In this document: one piece after another, positions 1 through 7,507 of the stretch
Numbering within the stretch: position 1 is the first letter of the stretch
Layout of the letters: each line of letters opens with the position of its first letter
NCBI GenBank assembly: GCA_018970165.1
Contig: JAGWWZ010000034.1
Location: 1 to 35,469 of the forward strand
Reading direction: 5' to 3'
Length of the DNA: 35,469 nt
Origin: Planctomycetota bacterium
GTDB lineage: Bacteria; Planctomycetota; Planctomycetia; Pirellulales; Pirellulaceae
Notes under the pieces: generated by a model
What the model saw: only the letters and a program-made list of their open reading frames with translations
The model's database searches: none
What the model was told of the DNA's origin: nothing
Program-made: the position numbers and the translations under genes

Positions 1-240
1 CATGTTCACATCAACCCGCGCGACAGCGCGTACTACGGAGTCAAGAACGGAGACTTCATGTCCCTGACAGTCAAGAGCCCGCAATGCTCGGTCACTTTTG
101 ACGAAGTGCTAGTGCGTGAAGATCCGAATTCGAAGCTTGAGGTCCACATCGACACCGACGAAGGCAACGCCTGCGATTTGGATCACGCGACCACGATTGA
201 ATTGAAGCGACTCGAGCCGTGCAAGTGCCATGGGCACTGA
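1..240 (+). CDS. pduL: Phosphate propanoyltransferase PduL, 3' end only
   Basis: The reading frame is open from the first base and ends at TGA 238-240, so only the last 79 residues are present and the start lies left of the window. PduL moves an acyl group between CoA and phosphate; inside a microcompartment it regenerates CoA and makes an acyl phosphate for a kinase. The fragment shows the family's C-terminal hallmarks: the HVHINPRDSAYYGVKNGD segment (residues 1-18 of the fragment), which fits the metal-binding His region, and near the end HIDTDEGNAC, matching the conserved HxDTDExNA motif. The next genes are two BMC shell genes and acetate kinase, the usual setting for PduL in planctomycete BMC loci. 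The acyl group handled here is probably lactyl (inference from the aldolase downstream). Confidence 0.9.
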   Translation, partial: HVHINPRDSAYYGVKNGDFMSLTVKSPQCSVTFDEVLVREDPNSKLEVHIDTDEGNACDLDHATTIELKRLEPCKCHGH

Positions 241-304
241 GATCGGTGAGAGTTGTAATCCCTGTGTTTCTGTTTTGTTTCTCTCATTTTGGAGTTTGTA
301 GCTT

Positions 305-607
305 ATGGCAAAAAACAATGATGCTCTCGGCATGATCGAGACCAAGGGCTTTATCGCCCTGGTCGAAGCGGTCGATGCGATGATGAAAGCCGCCAACGTC
401 ACGTTCCTCGGCTGGGACAAAGTCGGTAGCGGATTGGTATCGGCCTTCGTTACCGGCGACGTCGCTGCGGTTAAGGCTGCGACCGATGCGGGCGCTGCTG
501 CAGCAGGTCGGATCGGACAAGTATTGAGCGTGCAAGTCATCGCTCGCCCGCACGAAGACCTGGGCAAGGTTCTCAAGGTCTCGGCACCCAAGGCTTCCGC
601 TGAGTAA
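305..607 (+). CDS. BMC-H hexameric microcompartment shell protein, first copy
   Basis: A 100-residue single BMC domain (PF00936) protein that would assemble as hexamers tiling the facets of a protein organelle. The typical N-terminus is visible ([20 protein letters not shown], residues 7-26), followed by the [20 protein letters not shown] segment (about 41-60) and the C-terminal VIARPHEDL (about 79-87), a standard BMC-H ending before a short tail. The length matches canonical BMC-H proteins of 90-100 residues. GGAG at 291-294 lies 10 bases before ATG 305. The 64-bp gap after pduL is the longest at this end of the operon. A second, clearly different BMC-H follows 49 bp downstream, suggesting two tile types with different pores. 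Confidence 0.96.
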   Translation: MAKNNDALGMIETKGFIALVEAVDAMMKAANVTFLGWDKVGSGLVSAFVTGDVAAVKAATDAGAAAAGRIGQVLSVQVIARPHEDLGKVLKVSAPKASAE

Positions 608-656
608 TTTCCTCTCCTCGTATCAACATCCACTTCGTTAGAAAGCAAGTTTTATT

Positions 657-926
657 ATGCAAAGTGCAATCGGATTGATTGAAACCAAGGGCCTCTTGGC
701 CTTGATCGAAGCCACCGACGCCATGGCCAAGGCCGCGAGCGTCGACATTGTGAAGCGAGTCGATATCGGCGGCGCCTATGTGACAACCATCGTCAGCGGT
801 GACGTCGGCAGCGTTCGCGCAGCGGTGGAAGCCGGTGCAGCAGCCGCTTCGCAAGTTGGCGAACTGGTCAGCAGCCACATCATCCCGCGTCCTTCCGAAG
901 GCTTGACCTCCGCGTTCCTTAAGTAA
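657..926 (+). CDS. BMC-H hexameric microcompartment shell protein, second copy
   Basis: An 89-residue single BMC domain protein and paralogue of the upstream shell gene. The N-terminal AIGLIETKGLLALIEATDAM and C-terminal HIIPRPSEGL blocks are the family signatures. It lacks the short Ala/Lys-rich tail of its neighbour and differs in the stretch after the first helix (SVDIVKRVDIGGAYVTTIVS against [20 protein letters not shown]). That stretch contributes to the hexamer pore, so the two paralogues probably pass different molecules (inference). Only a weak purine tract (GAAAG) precedes ATG 657. ackA starts 25 bp after the stop. No BMC-T (tandem-domain) gene occurs in the window, so the facets may be made from these two proteins alone. 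Confidence 0.95.
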   Translation: MQSAIGLIETKGLLALIEATDAMAKAASVDIVKRVDIGGAYVTTIVSGDVGSVRAAVEAGAAAASQVGELVSSHIIPRPSEGLTSAFLK

Positions 927-951
927 TCCACTTTGTCAAGGATAGACAATC

Positions 952-2169
952 GTGAAAGTGCTCGTAGCAAACCTAGGTTCGACCAGCTTCAAGTACCGGC
1001 TCTTGGATATGTCGGACGAACGGCAATTGGCGCGCGGGGGTGTGGAACGGATCGGCTCCCCCTCGAGTCGCTGCTTCGTCGAAATCGGCACATCGAAAGT
1101 GGAGATGGAACAATCGGTTCCCAACCACGGAGTCGCCGTCGATGCATGCATCCAGCAGTTGACCAACCCGACGAGTGGTTGTCTGCGCGATGCCTCGGAG
1201 ATCTCCGCCATCGGCTTCAAAGCCGTACACGGCGGGCGGGTTTCCGGAGTGCAAATCATCGACGAATCGGTGCTGCAAGCGATGGACGAAATGAACTCGG
1301 TAGCCCCTGCCCACAATCCGCCCTACATGGCGGCCATGCGACAGCTCGCCACGATGGCGGCCAAGATCCCCTTGGTAGCGGCGTTTGAAACCGATTTTCA
1401 TCAGACCATTCCCGAAGCTTGGAAACGCTACGCGATTCCCGATGCCCTCGCGGAACAACTCCCGATTCGCAAATGGGGATTCCACGGTGCATCGCATCGA
1501 TTTATCGGTTGGAGAATGTCCCAGTTGCTCAGCAACTCGGATGCTCGCGTGATCTCGCTTCACCTGGGTGGCAGCTCCTCGCTCTGCGCGATGCGAGGCG
1601 GCCGCAGTGTCGCAACAACGATGGGAATGAGCCCGCAGACCGGATTGCCTCACAACAATCGCGTCGGCGATCTCGACCCGTATGCATTGCCACTGATGAT
1701 GGAGAAGACCGGCTTGTCCCTGAAGGATCTGCTCAAGGTCTTGGCCACCGAAGGGGGATTGCTCGGACTGTCCGGAGGATTGTCGGGAGACGTGCGAGAT
1801 TTGGAACAAGCAGCGGAACAAGGAAACGCCAAAGCTCGGTTGGCTCTCGACGTGTTCATCGCCGAGATTCGACGCCAGTTAGGCTCGATGCTCGTCGCAC
1901 TTGGAGGTGCCGACGCGATCGTGTTCACCGGAGGGATCGGTGAAAATTCTATCACCGTTCGCCGCGCCGTGTGCGATGGCCTGCATGATCTCGGGATTGC
2001 TCTGTGCGAAACCAAAAATCAAGCGGGGGGCAATCAAGCGGGTGAAAAGGAACGTCGCATCGATGACGCCGCACGAGGCAAGGCACAACTGTGGATCGTA
2101 CCCACGAACGAAGAACTCATCGTCGCGCGACAAACCGTCGAAGCGATTCGAAAACCTCAGGCCCAGTAA
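952..2169 (+). CDS. ackA: Acetate kinase family protein of the microcompartment operon
   Basis: A 405-residue member of the acetate/propionate kinase family (PF00871), which converts an acyl phosphate plus ADP to the carboxylate plus ATP. Family motifs are present: NLGSTSFK (residues 7-14, phosphate-binding loop), FETDFHQ (canonical FDTAFHQ), WGFHGASH (canonical YGFHGTSH) and VFTGGIGEN from residue 324. The adenosine-site motif reads HLGGSSSLCAMRGG instead of the usual HLGNGASV, a departure that may reflect a different acyl substrate. The start is GTG 952, with AAGGAT at 938-943 as ribosome-binding site. It lies between shell genes, so it is likely the ATP-yielding last step after PduL; lactyl phosphate is the probable substrate if the aldolase downstream feeds the pathway (inference). 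It carries no obvious targeting peptide, so it may act in the cytosol. Confidence 0.93.
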   Translation: MKVLVANLGSTSFKYRLLDMSDERQLARGGVERIGSPSSRCFVEIGTSKVEMEQSVPNHGVAVDACIQQLTNPTSGCLRDASEISAIGFKAVHGGRVSGVQIIDESVLQAMDEMNSVAPAHNPPYMAAMRQLATMAAKIPLVAAFETDFHQTIPEAWKRYAIPDALAEQLPIRKWGFHGASHRFIGWRMSQLLSNSDARVISLHLGGSSSLCAMRGGRSVATTMGMSPQTGLPHNNRVGDLDPYALPLMMEKTGLSLKDLLKVLATEGGLLGLSGGLSGDVRDLEQAAEQGNAKARLALDVFIAEIRRQLGSMLVALGGADAIVFTGGIGENSITVRRAVCDGLHDLGIALCETKNQAGGNQAGEKERRIDDAARGKAQLWIVPTNEELIVARQTVEAIRKPQAQ

Positions 2170-2187
2170 AGGCAACGGAACCTTCCC

Positions 2188-2496
2188 ATGTTTGTTGCAA
2201 AAGTCACCGGCTCGGTGGTCGCCACCCAAAAGGTCGAAACGATGACCGGCCACAAATTGCTCATCGTCGAGCCCTATCGGGTGGAACCCAAGGATCGGAC
2301 CAGCCTGGTCACCACCGGCCGCACGTTCATCGCCGTCGATGCCCTCGGGGCCGGAGTCGGAGACATGGTCCTGATCACGCAAGGAAGCAGCGCTCGATTC
2401 ACCCCGGAAACGGGCAAACTGCCGATCGACTGCGTCATCATCGGCATTGTGGATACCGTCAGCCTCGAAAAGAACAACATCTACAAGCGTCAGTAA
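2188..2496 (+). CDS. BMC-P pentameric vertex protein (EutN/CcmL family), first copy
   Basis: A 102-residue protein of the EutN/CcmL family (PF03319), whose pentamers cap the vertices of microcompartment shells. The N-terminal MFVAKVTGSVVATQK is the typical first strand pair, KLLIVEPY the second, and FIAVDALGAGVGDMVLITQG the most conserved block (canonical VDxVGAGxGExVLxxxGSSAR). CVIIGIVDTV is the last strand, followed by a short polar tail ending NNIYKRQ. The stop is 6 bp before the aldehyde dehydrogenase start. Of the three BMC-P proteins in the operon this one is closest to the canonical family, keeping the GSSAR-like QGSSAR. Confidence 0.95.
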   Translation: MFVAKVTGSVVATQKVETMTGHKLLIVEPYRVEPKDRTSLVTTGRTFIAVDALGAGVGDMVLITQGSSARFTPETGKLPIDCVIIGIVDTVSLEKNNIYKRQ

Positions 2497-2502
2497 TCTC
2501 CC

Positions 2503-3966
2503 ATGCAAATCAACGAAACCCTCATTCGATCTGTCGTCGAACAAGTAATCCAACAAGTTCGACACTCGGCGAGCCCCACAAGCAATGGTGCTGCGTCGCC
2601 ATCCACGACCGGTTCAAGCGGTCCTCGCGGCCACTCGGGATTGTTCGATGACGTGGACTCTGCCGTAACTGCGGCCCGACATGCCTTCGAACAACTGCAG
2701 AAACGTCCCATCGACGATCGCCGTAAAGCGATCGATATCATCCGACGCATCTCCATCAGTCAATGTGTCGAACTCGGCACGATGGAGATGGAAGAGACAC
2801 GTATCGGACGACTGCAGCACAAGATCGAGAAGCTCAAGACCCTCGGCGAGAAAACGCCCGGTGTCGAGTTTCTAAAAACCGAATGCTACAGCGGCGATCG
2901 CGGGTTGGCCGTCATCGAGCACGCACCCTTTGGTGTCATCGGAGCCATCACGCCGGTCACCCACTCGCTGCCCACGATCACCGGCAACGCGGTCAGCATG
3001 ATCGCGGGAGGAAACACACTCGTCGTGAATCCGCACCCTAGCGGCAAGAAAGTCGCAGCCGAAGGGGTTCGTCGATTCAACGAAGCCATCCGCTCCGAGA
3101 TCGGTATCGATAATCTGATCTGTCTCATTTGCGAACCAACGCTGGAAACCGCACAGCAACTGTTCAAGCATCGGCGCATCGCCTTGATCTGTGTCACCGG
3201 TGGTCCTGCCGTCGCACGAGCGGCCCTCAACAGCGGCAAGCGAGCCGTCGTTGCCGGCCCGGGCAATCCACCCGTGGTGGTCGATGAAACCGCCGATCTC
3301 GATCTGGCCGCCCGCTGCATTATTCAAGGTGCCGCATACGACAACAATCTGTTGTGCATCGCGGAAAAGGAAGTATTCGTCGTCAACAGTGTGTTCGATT
3401 CGATGATGGCCGCGATGGAGAGAGCCGGTGCCGTCCGATTGAATGCTCCAGAGGTCGATCGATTGACCCAAGCCGCCCTGCAACGGGTTGGCGAAGGGGC
3501 CGACGCCCACTGGGCCCCGCGCAAGGAGTTGCTCGGGCAAGACGCTTGGAAACTAGCCGAGGCCGCTGGTCGCAAGATTGATCCTCGGGTCGAACTGGTC
3601 TTTGGCGAGACCACTTCGGAGCACCCATTTGTTCAAACCGAGCAGATGATGCCGTTCGTTCCGTTCGTCCGATGCCCGAACTTCGAAACGGCGGTCGAAC
3701 TGGCCCAGCAAGCGGAGCATGGCTACCGACACACGAGCATCATCCATTCGCGAAATGTTCGCAACATGACGATCATGGGACGTACGATGGACACCACGCT
3801 CTTCGTGAAGAATGGGCCTTGCATGGCGGCGCTCGGGTTGGGTGGCGAAGGCTACCTTTCGTTCTCCATCGCGGGTCCGACCGGCGAAGGCGTAACGACT
3901 CCATTAACGTTCACTCGCGAGCGACGTTGCTCGCTGATCGACGATCTGTTCATCCTGGGTCGCTAA
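2503..3966 (+). CDS. CoA-acylating aldehyde dehydrogenase (PduP/EutE-like) with N-terminal encapsulation helix
   Basis: A 487-residue NAD-dependent aldehyde dehydrogenase of the CoA-acylating BMC type, oxidising an aldehyde plus CoA to acyl-CoA with NADH. The first about 22 residues (INETLIRSVVEQVIQQVR) form an amphipathic helix, then a Ser/Gly/Pro-rich linker to about residue 45 leads into the catalytic domain. This is the layout of an encapsulation peptide. The catalytic cysteine is C285 in DNNLLCIAEKEV, matching the DNNLPCIAEKE-like motif of PduP/EutE, and the NAD-site block FGVIGAITPVTHSLPT is near residues 144-159. It sits between two BMC-P genes. Lactaldehyde is the likely substrate in a fucose/rhamnose compartment (family and context inference). 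No good Shine-Dalgarno is visible before ATG 2503. Confidence 0.94.
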   Translation: MQINETLIRSVVEQVIQQVRHSASPTSNGAASPSTTGSSGPRGHSGLFDDVDSAVTAARHAFEQLQKRPIDDRRKAIDIIRRISISQCVELGTMEMEETRIGRLQHKIEKLKTLGEKTPGVEFLKTECYSGDRGLAVIEHAPFGVIGAITPVTHSLPTITGNAVSMIAGGNTLVVNPHPSGKKVAAEGVRRFNEAIRSEIGIDNLICLICEPTLETAQQLFKHRRIALICVTGGPAVARAALNSGKRAVVAGPGNPPVVVDETADLDLAARCIIQGAAYDNNLLCIAEKEVFVVNSVFDSMMAAMERAGAVRLNAPEVDRLTQAALQRVGEGADAHWAPRKELLGQDAWKLAEAAGRKIDPRVELVFGETTSEHPFVQTEQMMPFVPFVRCPNFETAVELAQQAEHGYRHTSIIHSRNVRNMTIMGRTMDTTLFVKNGPCMAALGLGGEGYLSFSIAGPTGEGVTTPLTFTRERRCSLIDDLFILGR

Positions 3967-3981
3967 CTCTCTGGATTTTCC

Positions 3982-4269
3982 ATGCAACAAGCACTTGTTC
4001 TCGGCAATGCCACCTCGACGGTCAAGCACCGCAGTTTGAACAATCACAAACTGCTGGTCTGCCAACCGTTGATGGCCGATGGTCATGGCCGGGACGGCGC
4101 GCCGATCCTAGCTGTCGATCATCTCGGTGCCGGGGTCGGGGACAAAGTCATGATCACCAGCGACGGCGGTGCAGTGCGTGAATTGTTCGGGTTGGAAAAC
4201 AGCCCGATCCGATGGACCGTCCTCGGCTTGATCGATCCCACCGAACCCGATGAAGAGGCGATCTCGTGA
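3982..4269 (+). CDS. BMC-P pentameric vertex protein, second copy
   Basis: A 95-residue EutN/CcmL family protein. The opening ALVLGNATSTVKHRSLNNHKLLVCQP matches the first strands of the family, and ILAVDHLGAGVGDKVMITSDG is the conserved core block. The tail GLIDPTEPDEEAIS is acidic, unlike the basic end of the first BMC-P. The usual GSSAR-like stretch is replaced by DGGAVRELFG. The last bases overlap the next gene by four (GTGA at 4266-4269), so translation is probably coupled to the unassigned protein that follows. Planctomycete BMC loci are known to carry three distinct BMC-P genes, which fits. Confidence 0.93.
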   Translation: MQQALVLGNATSTVKHRSLNNHKLLVCQPLMADGHGRDGAPILAVDHLGAGVGDKVMITSDGGAVRELFGLENSPIRWTVLGLIDPTEPDEEAIS

Positions 4270-4988
4270 ATGTGAATCCCTCCGAAATCGAACGGATCGT
4301 CCGCGAAGTGCTGAGCAGCATGACTGCTCCACACTTGGCATCCGCGACTGCAACTTCAAACCAAGCGGTCGCCACTACGACAGCCGCCTCGGTATCGCTT
4401 CGCGAATCGGTGATTGGTTTGGAGGCTCTTCGCGGGGTCCCATCCGAAGTCACCGCGATTCAGGTTTTATCCAAGGCCGTGGTCACACCCGCCGCGCGGG
4501 ATTGGCTGCGAGACCGAGGTGTGGCGATCACACGCAGCGGCGAGATCACGACCAAACCAGCAATCGCAACTGCGTCACCCGTGATCGCTCAACCGGCAAA
4601 TGCATCAGTCGCACAAGCATTGCCACGATTGTTCATCGCTGGTGCGGTCGATTGGCTGCCCAGTCTATCAAAACAACTTTGCCCAAAACAAACGAAGGTC
4701 GCAGAGCGCGTCGCCGATGACGCATCGGTGGTTCGAGCGATTGCGGTGGCGATCCGTTCGGGGTATCGATCCGGGCTCGCGTTGGTCGATGCTCCGCATT
4801 CGGCGCTATGGCAGTCGGCTCGCGATGACCTGCTTCGCCCCGCTGTGGTGTCGCAGTGGAGCGATCTGGCGGACATTTTCCGCGAGGTTCCAGTCAACTT
4901 GTTGATCGTTCCATCGAAGCGATGGGGAATTGCGGGCGCTGCGAATATCGCCAGGCGATTTTTAGTTCACGTTGGATCCCAATCCTAG
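4266..4988 (+). CDS. Unassigned microcompartment-operon protein with N-terminal encapsulation-type helix
   Basis: A 240-residue protein starting at GTG 4266, overlapping the previous BMC-P by 4 bp; I cannot assign a function with confidence. Residues 3-16 (VNPSEIERIVREVLSSM) form an amphipathic helix like known encapsulation peptides, followed by an Ala/Thr/Ser-rich linker to about residue 40. A small segment near 75-88 (VVTPAARDWLRDRGV) resembles a TPxARDxLxxxGI motif seen in several BMC-associated proteins. After a second Ala/Pro-rich linker, a compact alpha/beta domain spans about 117-240. Its order SGYRSGLALVDAP, then ARDDLLRPAVV, NLLIVPSKRWGIAGAANIARRFL, loosely recalls RpiB/LacAB sugar-phosphate isomerases, but no catalytic residue can be placed. 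It is probably a lumen protein. Confidence 0.8.
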   Translation: MNVNPSEIERIVREVLSSMTAPHLASATATSNQAVATTTAASVSLRESVIGLEALRGVPSEVTAIQVLSKAVVTPAARDWLRDRGVAITRSGEITTKPAIATASPVIAQPANASVAQALPRLFIAGAVDWLPSLSKQLCPKQTKVAERVADDASVVRAIAVAIRSGYRSGLALVDAPHSALWQSARDDLLRPAVVSQWSDLADIFREVPVNLLIVPSKRWGIAGAANIARRFLVHVGSQS

Positions 4989-5001
4989 GAGCGCATCGAA
5001 C

Positions 5002-5298
5002 ATGTATCTCTACCGCGTGATCGGAACCGTGACCTTGAACCGAGTTCATCCATTGTTGATGGGTGGAACGTTGAAACTATCCGAACCGATCGGTGAGACG
5101 CTGATCGGTCACCCGCCAGCGGAAGTCGACTCGGTGGTGGTTTGGGACGACTTCGGTGCCTCCGAAGGTTCCATTATCGCCGTTAGCGACGGGGCCGAGG
5201 CAGCACAACCATTTCGCCCACAACTCAAGCCGATTGACGCGTACAACTCCGCATTGATCGACGAGCTTCACATCCATCCCGAATTACTTGACCAATAA
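5002..5298 (+). CDS. BMC-P pentameric vertex protein, third copy
   Basis: A 98-residue EutN/CcmL family protein. I chose ATG 5002 because AGGAG at 4987-4991 is well placed and the product then opens MYLYRVIGTVTLNRVHPLLM, the normal first strands. A TTG at 4972 would add ten residues and overlap the previous gene. The core block is diverged: VVVWDDFGASEGSIIAVSDGAEAA replaces the usual VDxxGAGxGExVLxxxGSSAR. The C-terminal extension (QLKPIDAYNSALIDELHIHPELLDQ) is longer than in the two other copies. It is the most diverged of the three pentamer genes and may occupy special vertices or a different shell subtype (inference). The aldolase begins 30 bp downstream. Confidence 0.9.
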   Translation: MYLYRVIGTVTLNRVHPLLMGGTLKLSEPIGETLIGHPPAEVDSVVVWDDFGASEGSIIAVSDGAEAAQPFRPQLKPIDAYNSALIDELHIHPELLDQ

Positions 5299-5328
5299 TC
5301 CATTCAGTAACCTCCTATCAAGAAACCC

Positions 5329-6273
5329 ATGAACGCGCACAAAATCAAACAAGACATCTGCGAAATCGGACGACGCCTTTACAACAAAGGATTCGCTGCG
5401 GCCAACGACGGAAACATCACCGTTCGGATCGGTGAGAACGAAGTGCTCTGCACCCCGACCATGCACAGCAAAGGCTTTTTAAAGACCGAGGATATCTGCA
5501 CGATCGACATGACCGGCAAGCAGACAGCGGGGATCAAAAAGCGATCGAGCGAAGCTCTGCTCCACTTGGAGATCTACAAACAGCGATCTGATATCAAAAG
5601 CGTCGTCCACTGCCATCCACCGCATGCCACCGCCTTTGCCGTTGCACGCGAGCCGATTCCGCAATGCGTACTTCCCGAAGTGGAAGTGTTTCTCGGCGAC
5701 GTGCCGATCACTCGCTATGAAACACCCGGCGGTCAAGCATTCGCGGATACGGTTCTGCCGTTTGTCGACAAGACCAACGTCATCATCCTTGCCAATCACG
5801 GCACGGTCAGCTACGGCGTCGATGTCGAGCAAGCATATTGGTGGACCGAGATCCTGGACGCCTATTGCCGTATCCTGATGTTGGCTCGTCAACTGGGCAA
5901 CGTCAGCTACTTCGATGAAACTCAAGAGCGAGAACTGTTGACCCTCAAGCAAAAGTGGGGATGGGCAGATCCTCGGAACACCGAAGAGTACAAGAACTGC
6001 GATATCTGCGCGAACGATATTTTCCGCGAGTCCTGGAAGCAGTCGGGAGTCCAGCGACGGGCGTTTCCTTCTCCTCCAGCGATGCCAGCCAAACCACAGC
6101 AGAGCGCCCCATCCGCAAACGGGAATGGCAGCAGCAACGGAGCACCGCCAGTTCTTAAGCAAGCGGTCGAAGCGGCGGTTGCATCGGCAGGTGCCGTCCC
6201 CGCAGGAGCGAACATGGAGCAATTGGTCAAGCTCATCACCGAGCAAGTCATTCGCGAACTCCAAAGCAAATAA
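5329..6273 (+). CDS. Class II aldolase (fuculose/rhamnulose-1-phosphate aldolase type) with C-terminal encapsulation helix
   Basis: A 314-residue zinc-dependent class II aldolase (PF00596). Such enzymes cleave L-fuculose- or L-rhamnulose-1-phosphate to dihydroxyacetone phosphate and L-lactaldehyde. Zinc ligands are visible as H94 and H96 in VVHCHPPHAT and H157 in LANHGTVSYG; E75 in RSSEALLH fits the catalytic glutamate of FucA. The AANDGNITVRI block (about 25-35) is the family's phosphate-binding region. The catalytic domain ends near residue 235. A Pro/Gln/Ser/Asn/Gly-rich linker and a terminal helix, MEQLVKLITEQVIRELQSK (296-314), follow. The helix closely resembles the N-terminal helix of the aldehyde dehydrogenase in this operon, so it is probably a C-terminal cargo peptide. 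Fuculose versus rhamnulose preference cannot be told from sequence. Confidence 0.92.
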   Translation: MNAHKIKQDICEIGRRLYNKGFAAANDGNITVRIGENEVLCTPTMHSKGFLKTEDICTIDMTGKQTAGIKKRSSEALLHLEIYKQRSDIKSVVHCHPPHATAFAVAREPIPQCVLPEVEVFLGDVPITRYETPGGQAFADTVLPFVDKTNVIILANHGTVSYGVDVEQAYWWTEILDAYCRILMLARQLGNVSYFDETQERELLTLKQKWGWADPRNTEEYKNCDICANDIFRESWKQSGVQRRAFPSPPAMPAKPQQSAPSANGNGSSNGAPPVLKQAVEAAVASAGAVPAGANMEQLVKLITEQVIRELQSK

Positions 6274-6305
6274 TCACATAGAGAACATTCCTAAGGATAG
6301 AACAT

Positions 6306-7244
6306 ATGAAAGTTAGCATTATCGGTGGTGGTGGATTGGTCGGTTCGTGCGCGGCGTATGCTTTGCAATGCGGCGGTGTGGTGCGTGAAGTGTCATTGGT
6401 CGATGTCAATGCAAATCTCGCAGCGGGTCATGCGCTCGATCTGATGCATGGCAGCCCGAGCATCGCCGACCAAAGCTTTACCTCGGGAGCGTACGAACAT
6501 ATCCCTGATTCCGACGTGATCTGTATCACGGCGGGCCTGCGTCGCAAGCCCGATGAATCGCGGTTGGATCTCATCAATCGCAACACCGATCTGTTCTCAT
6601 CGATTTTGACCGAAGTGCAAAAGGCAGGTGTTAAGAAGTCAGCGGTGGTCTTAGTGGTATCCAACCCCGTCGATATTCTTACCAGTGTCGCGGCCGCAAA
6701 GCTGGGCCTACCTGTCTCGCAAGTGCTCGGTCTGGGCACGCAACTCGACACCATTCGATTCTGTTCACTGATTGCGGATGCGCTGCATACGGCACCGACT
6801 CAGACGCGGGCGTTGATTTTGGGTGAGCATGGAGACAGCATGGTTCCCGTCTGGTCGAGTGCGACGGTCGGATCATTGCCGCTGGAAAAATATCCCGGCT
6901 GGAACAATACGCTCGCTGAAAAGATTTTCACGCGTACCAAGGGATCGGGCGCCGAATGCTTGTCCAAGAAGGGTGGCGCAGGCTTCGCAGTCGGAATCGC
7001 CATTCGGGATGTGATCCATGCTGTGGCATTGGACCAGCAGCGGATCATGCCCGTCAGCACCGTGCAGGACGGTGCATGCTACGGGATCCGCGATGTTGCG
7101 ATCAGCGTCCCGACGATCGTCGGTCGCGGCGGCGCACAATCGCGCGTCGAGATCGACTTGTGGCCTCGTGAATTGCAAGGGCTCAAGGCAAGTGCGGCGG
7201 CGATCAAGCCGACACTCGATACCGTGATGAAGCGAGTTGGCTAG
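6306..7244 (+). CDS. Lactate/malate dehydrogenase family protein, last gene of the BMC operon
   Basis: A 312-residue NAD-dependent dehydrogenase of the lactate/malate family. The Rossmann loop reads IIGGGGLVGSCAAYAL (residues 5-20; canonical GxGxxG with an extra Gly), followed by DVNANLAAGHALDLMHG. VVSNPVDILT carries the conserved Asn and GEHGDSMVPVWS the catalytic His with the typical GEHGDS motif. AAGG-type ribosome-binding sequence AAGGA (6293-6297) precedes ATG 6306. In this locus it most likely balances NADH made by the aldehyde dehydrogenase, or acts on the lactate formed; which reaction it runs cannot be read from sequence. It has no obvious encapsulation helix. The operon seems to end here: the next 263 bp have no gene. 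Confidence 0.92.
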   Translation: MKVSIIGGGGLVGSCAAYALQCGGVVREVSLVDVNANLAAGHALDLMHGSPSIADQSFTSGAYEHIPDSDVICITAGLRRKPDESRLDLINRNTDLFSSILTEVQKAGVKKSAVVLVVSNPVDILTSVAAAKLGLPVSQVLGLGTQLDTIRFCSLIADALHTAPTQTRALILGEHGDSMVPVWSSATVGSLPLEKYPGWNNTLAEKIFTRTKGSGAECLSKKGGAGFAVGIAIRDVIHAVALDQQRIMPVSTVQDGACYGIRDVAISVPTIVGRGGAQSRVEIDLWPRELQGLKASAAAIKPTLDTVMKRVG

Positions 7245-7507
7245 TTGCTCGCCATCGCTGTCTATCGATCGTCGCTTCGTATTTGCTGGACGGATCGCTT
7301 TCCAGCGAGACGTGATCGAACGCATGGATTCCCGAGATCGTGAGTCGTGGTGCCGAACACCCAGTCTTTCAAACGCGCTCGGAAAAAATCGATTACAATC
7401 TGCGTAGATCAGCGGTTCGGATTGCGGTGCATTCCGCCTTTGAATCCCTGAGATCCGGCGAGCCCGCTTTCATTCCTCACATAACTCCCCTCAATCCCAT
7501 ACCTCCC

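Noticed and set aside
1-240. Treating the ATG at 58 as the start of a small 60-residue gene
   Set aside because: The frame is open upstream to the window edge and the upstream residues match PduL, so this is an internal Met.
7340-7507. Longer N-terminus for the giant dehydrogenase from GTG 7340
   Set aside because: It would put 56 residues before a good signal peptide; ATG 7508 is the better start.
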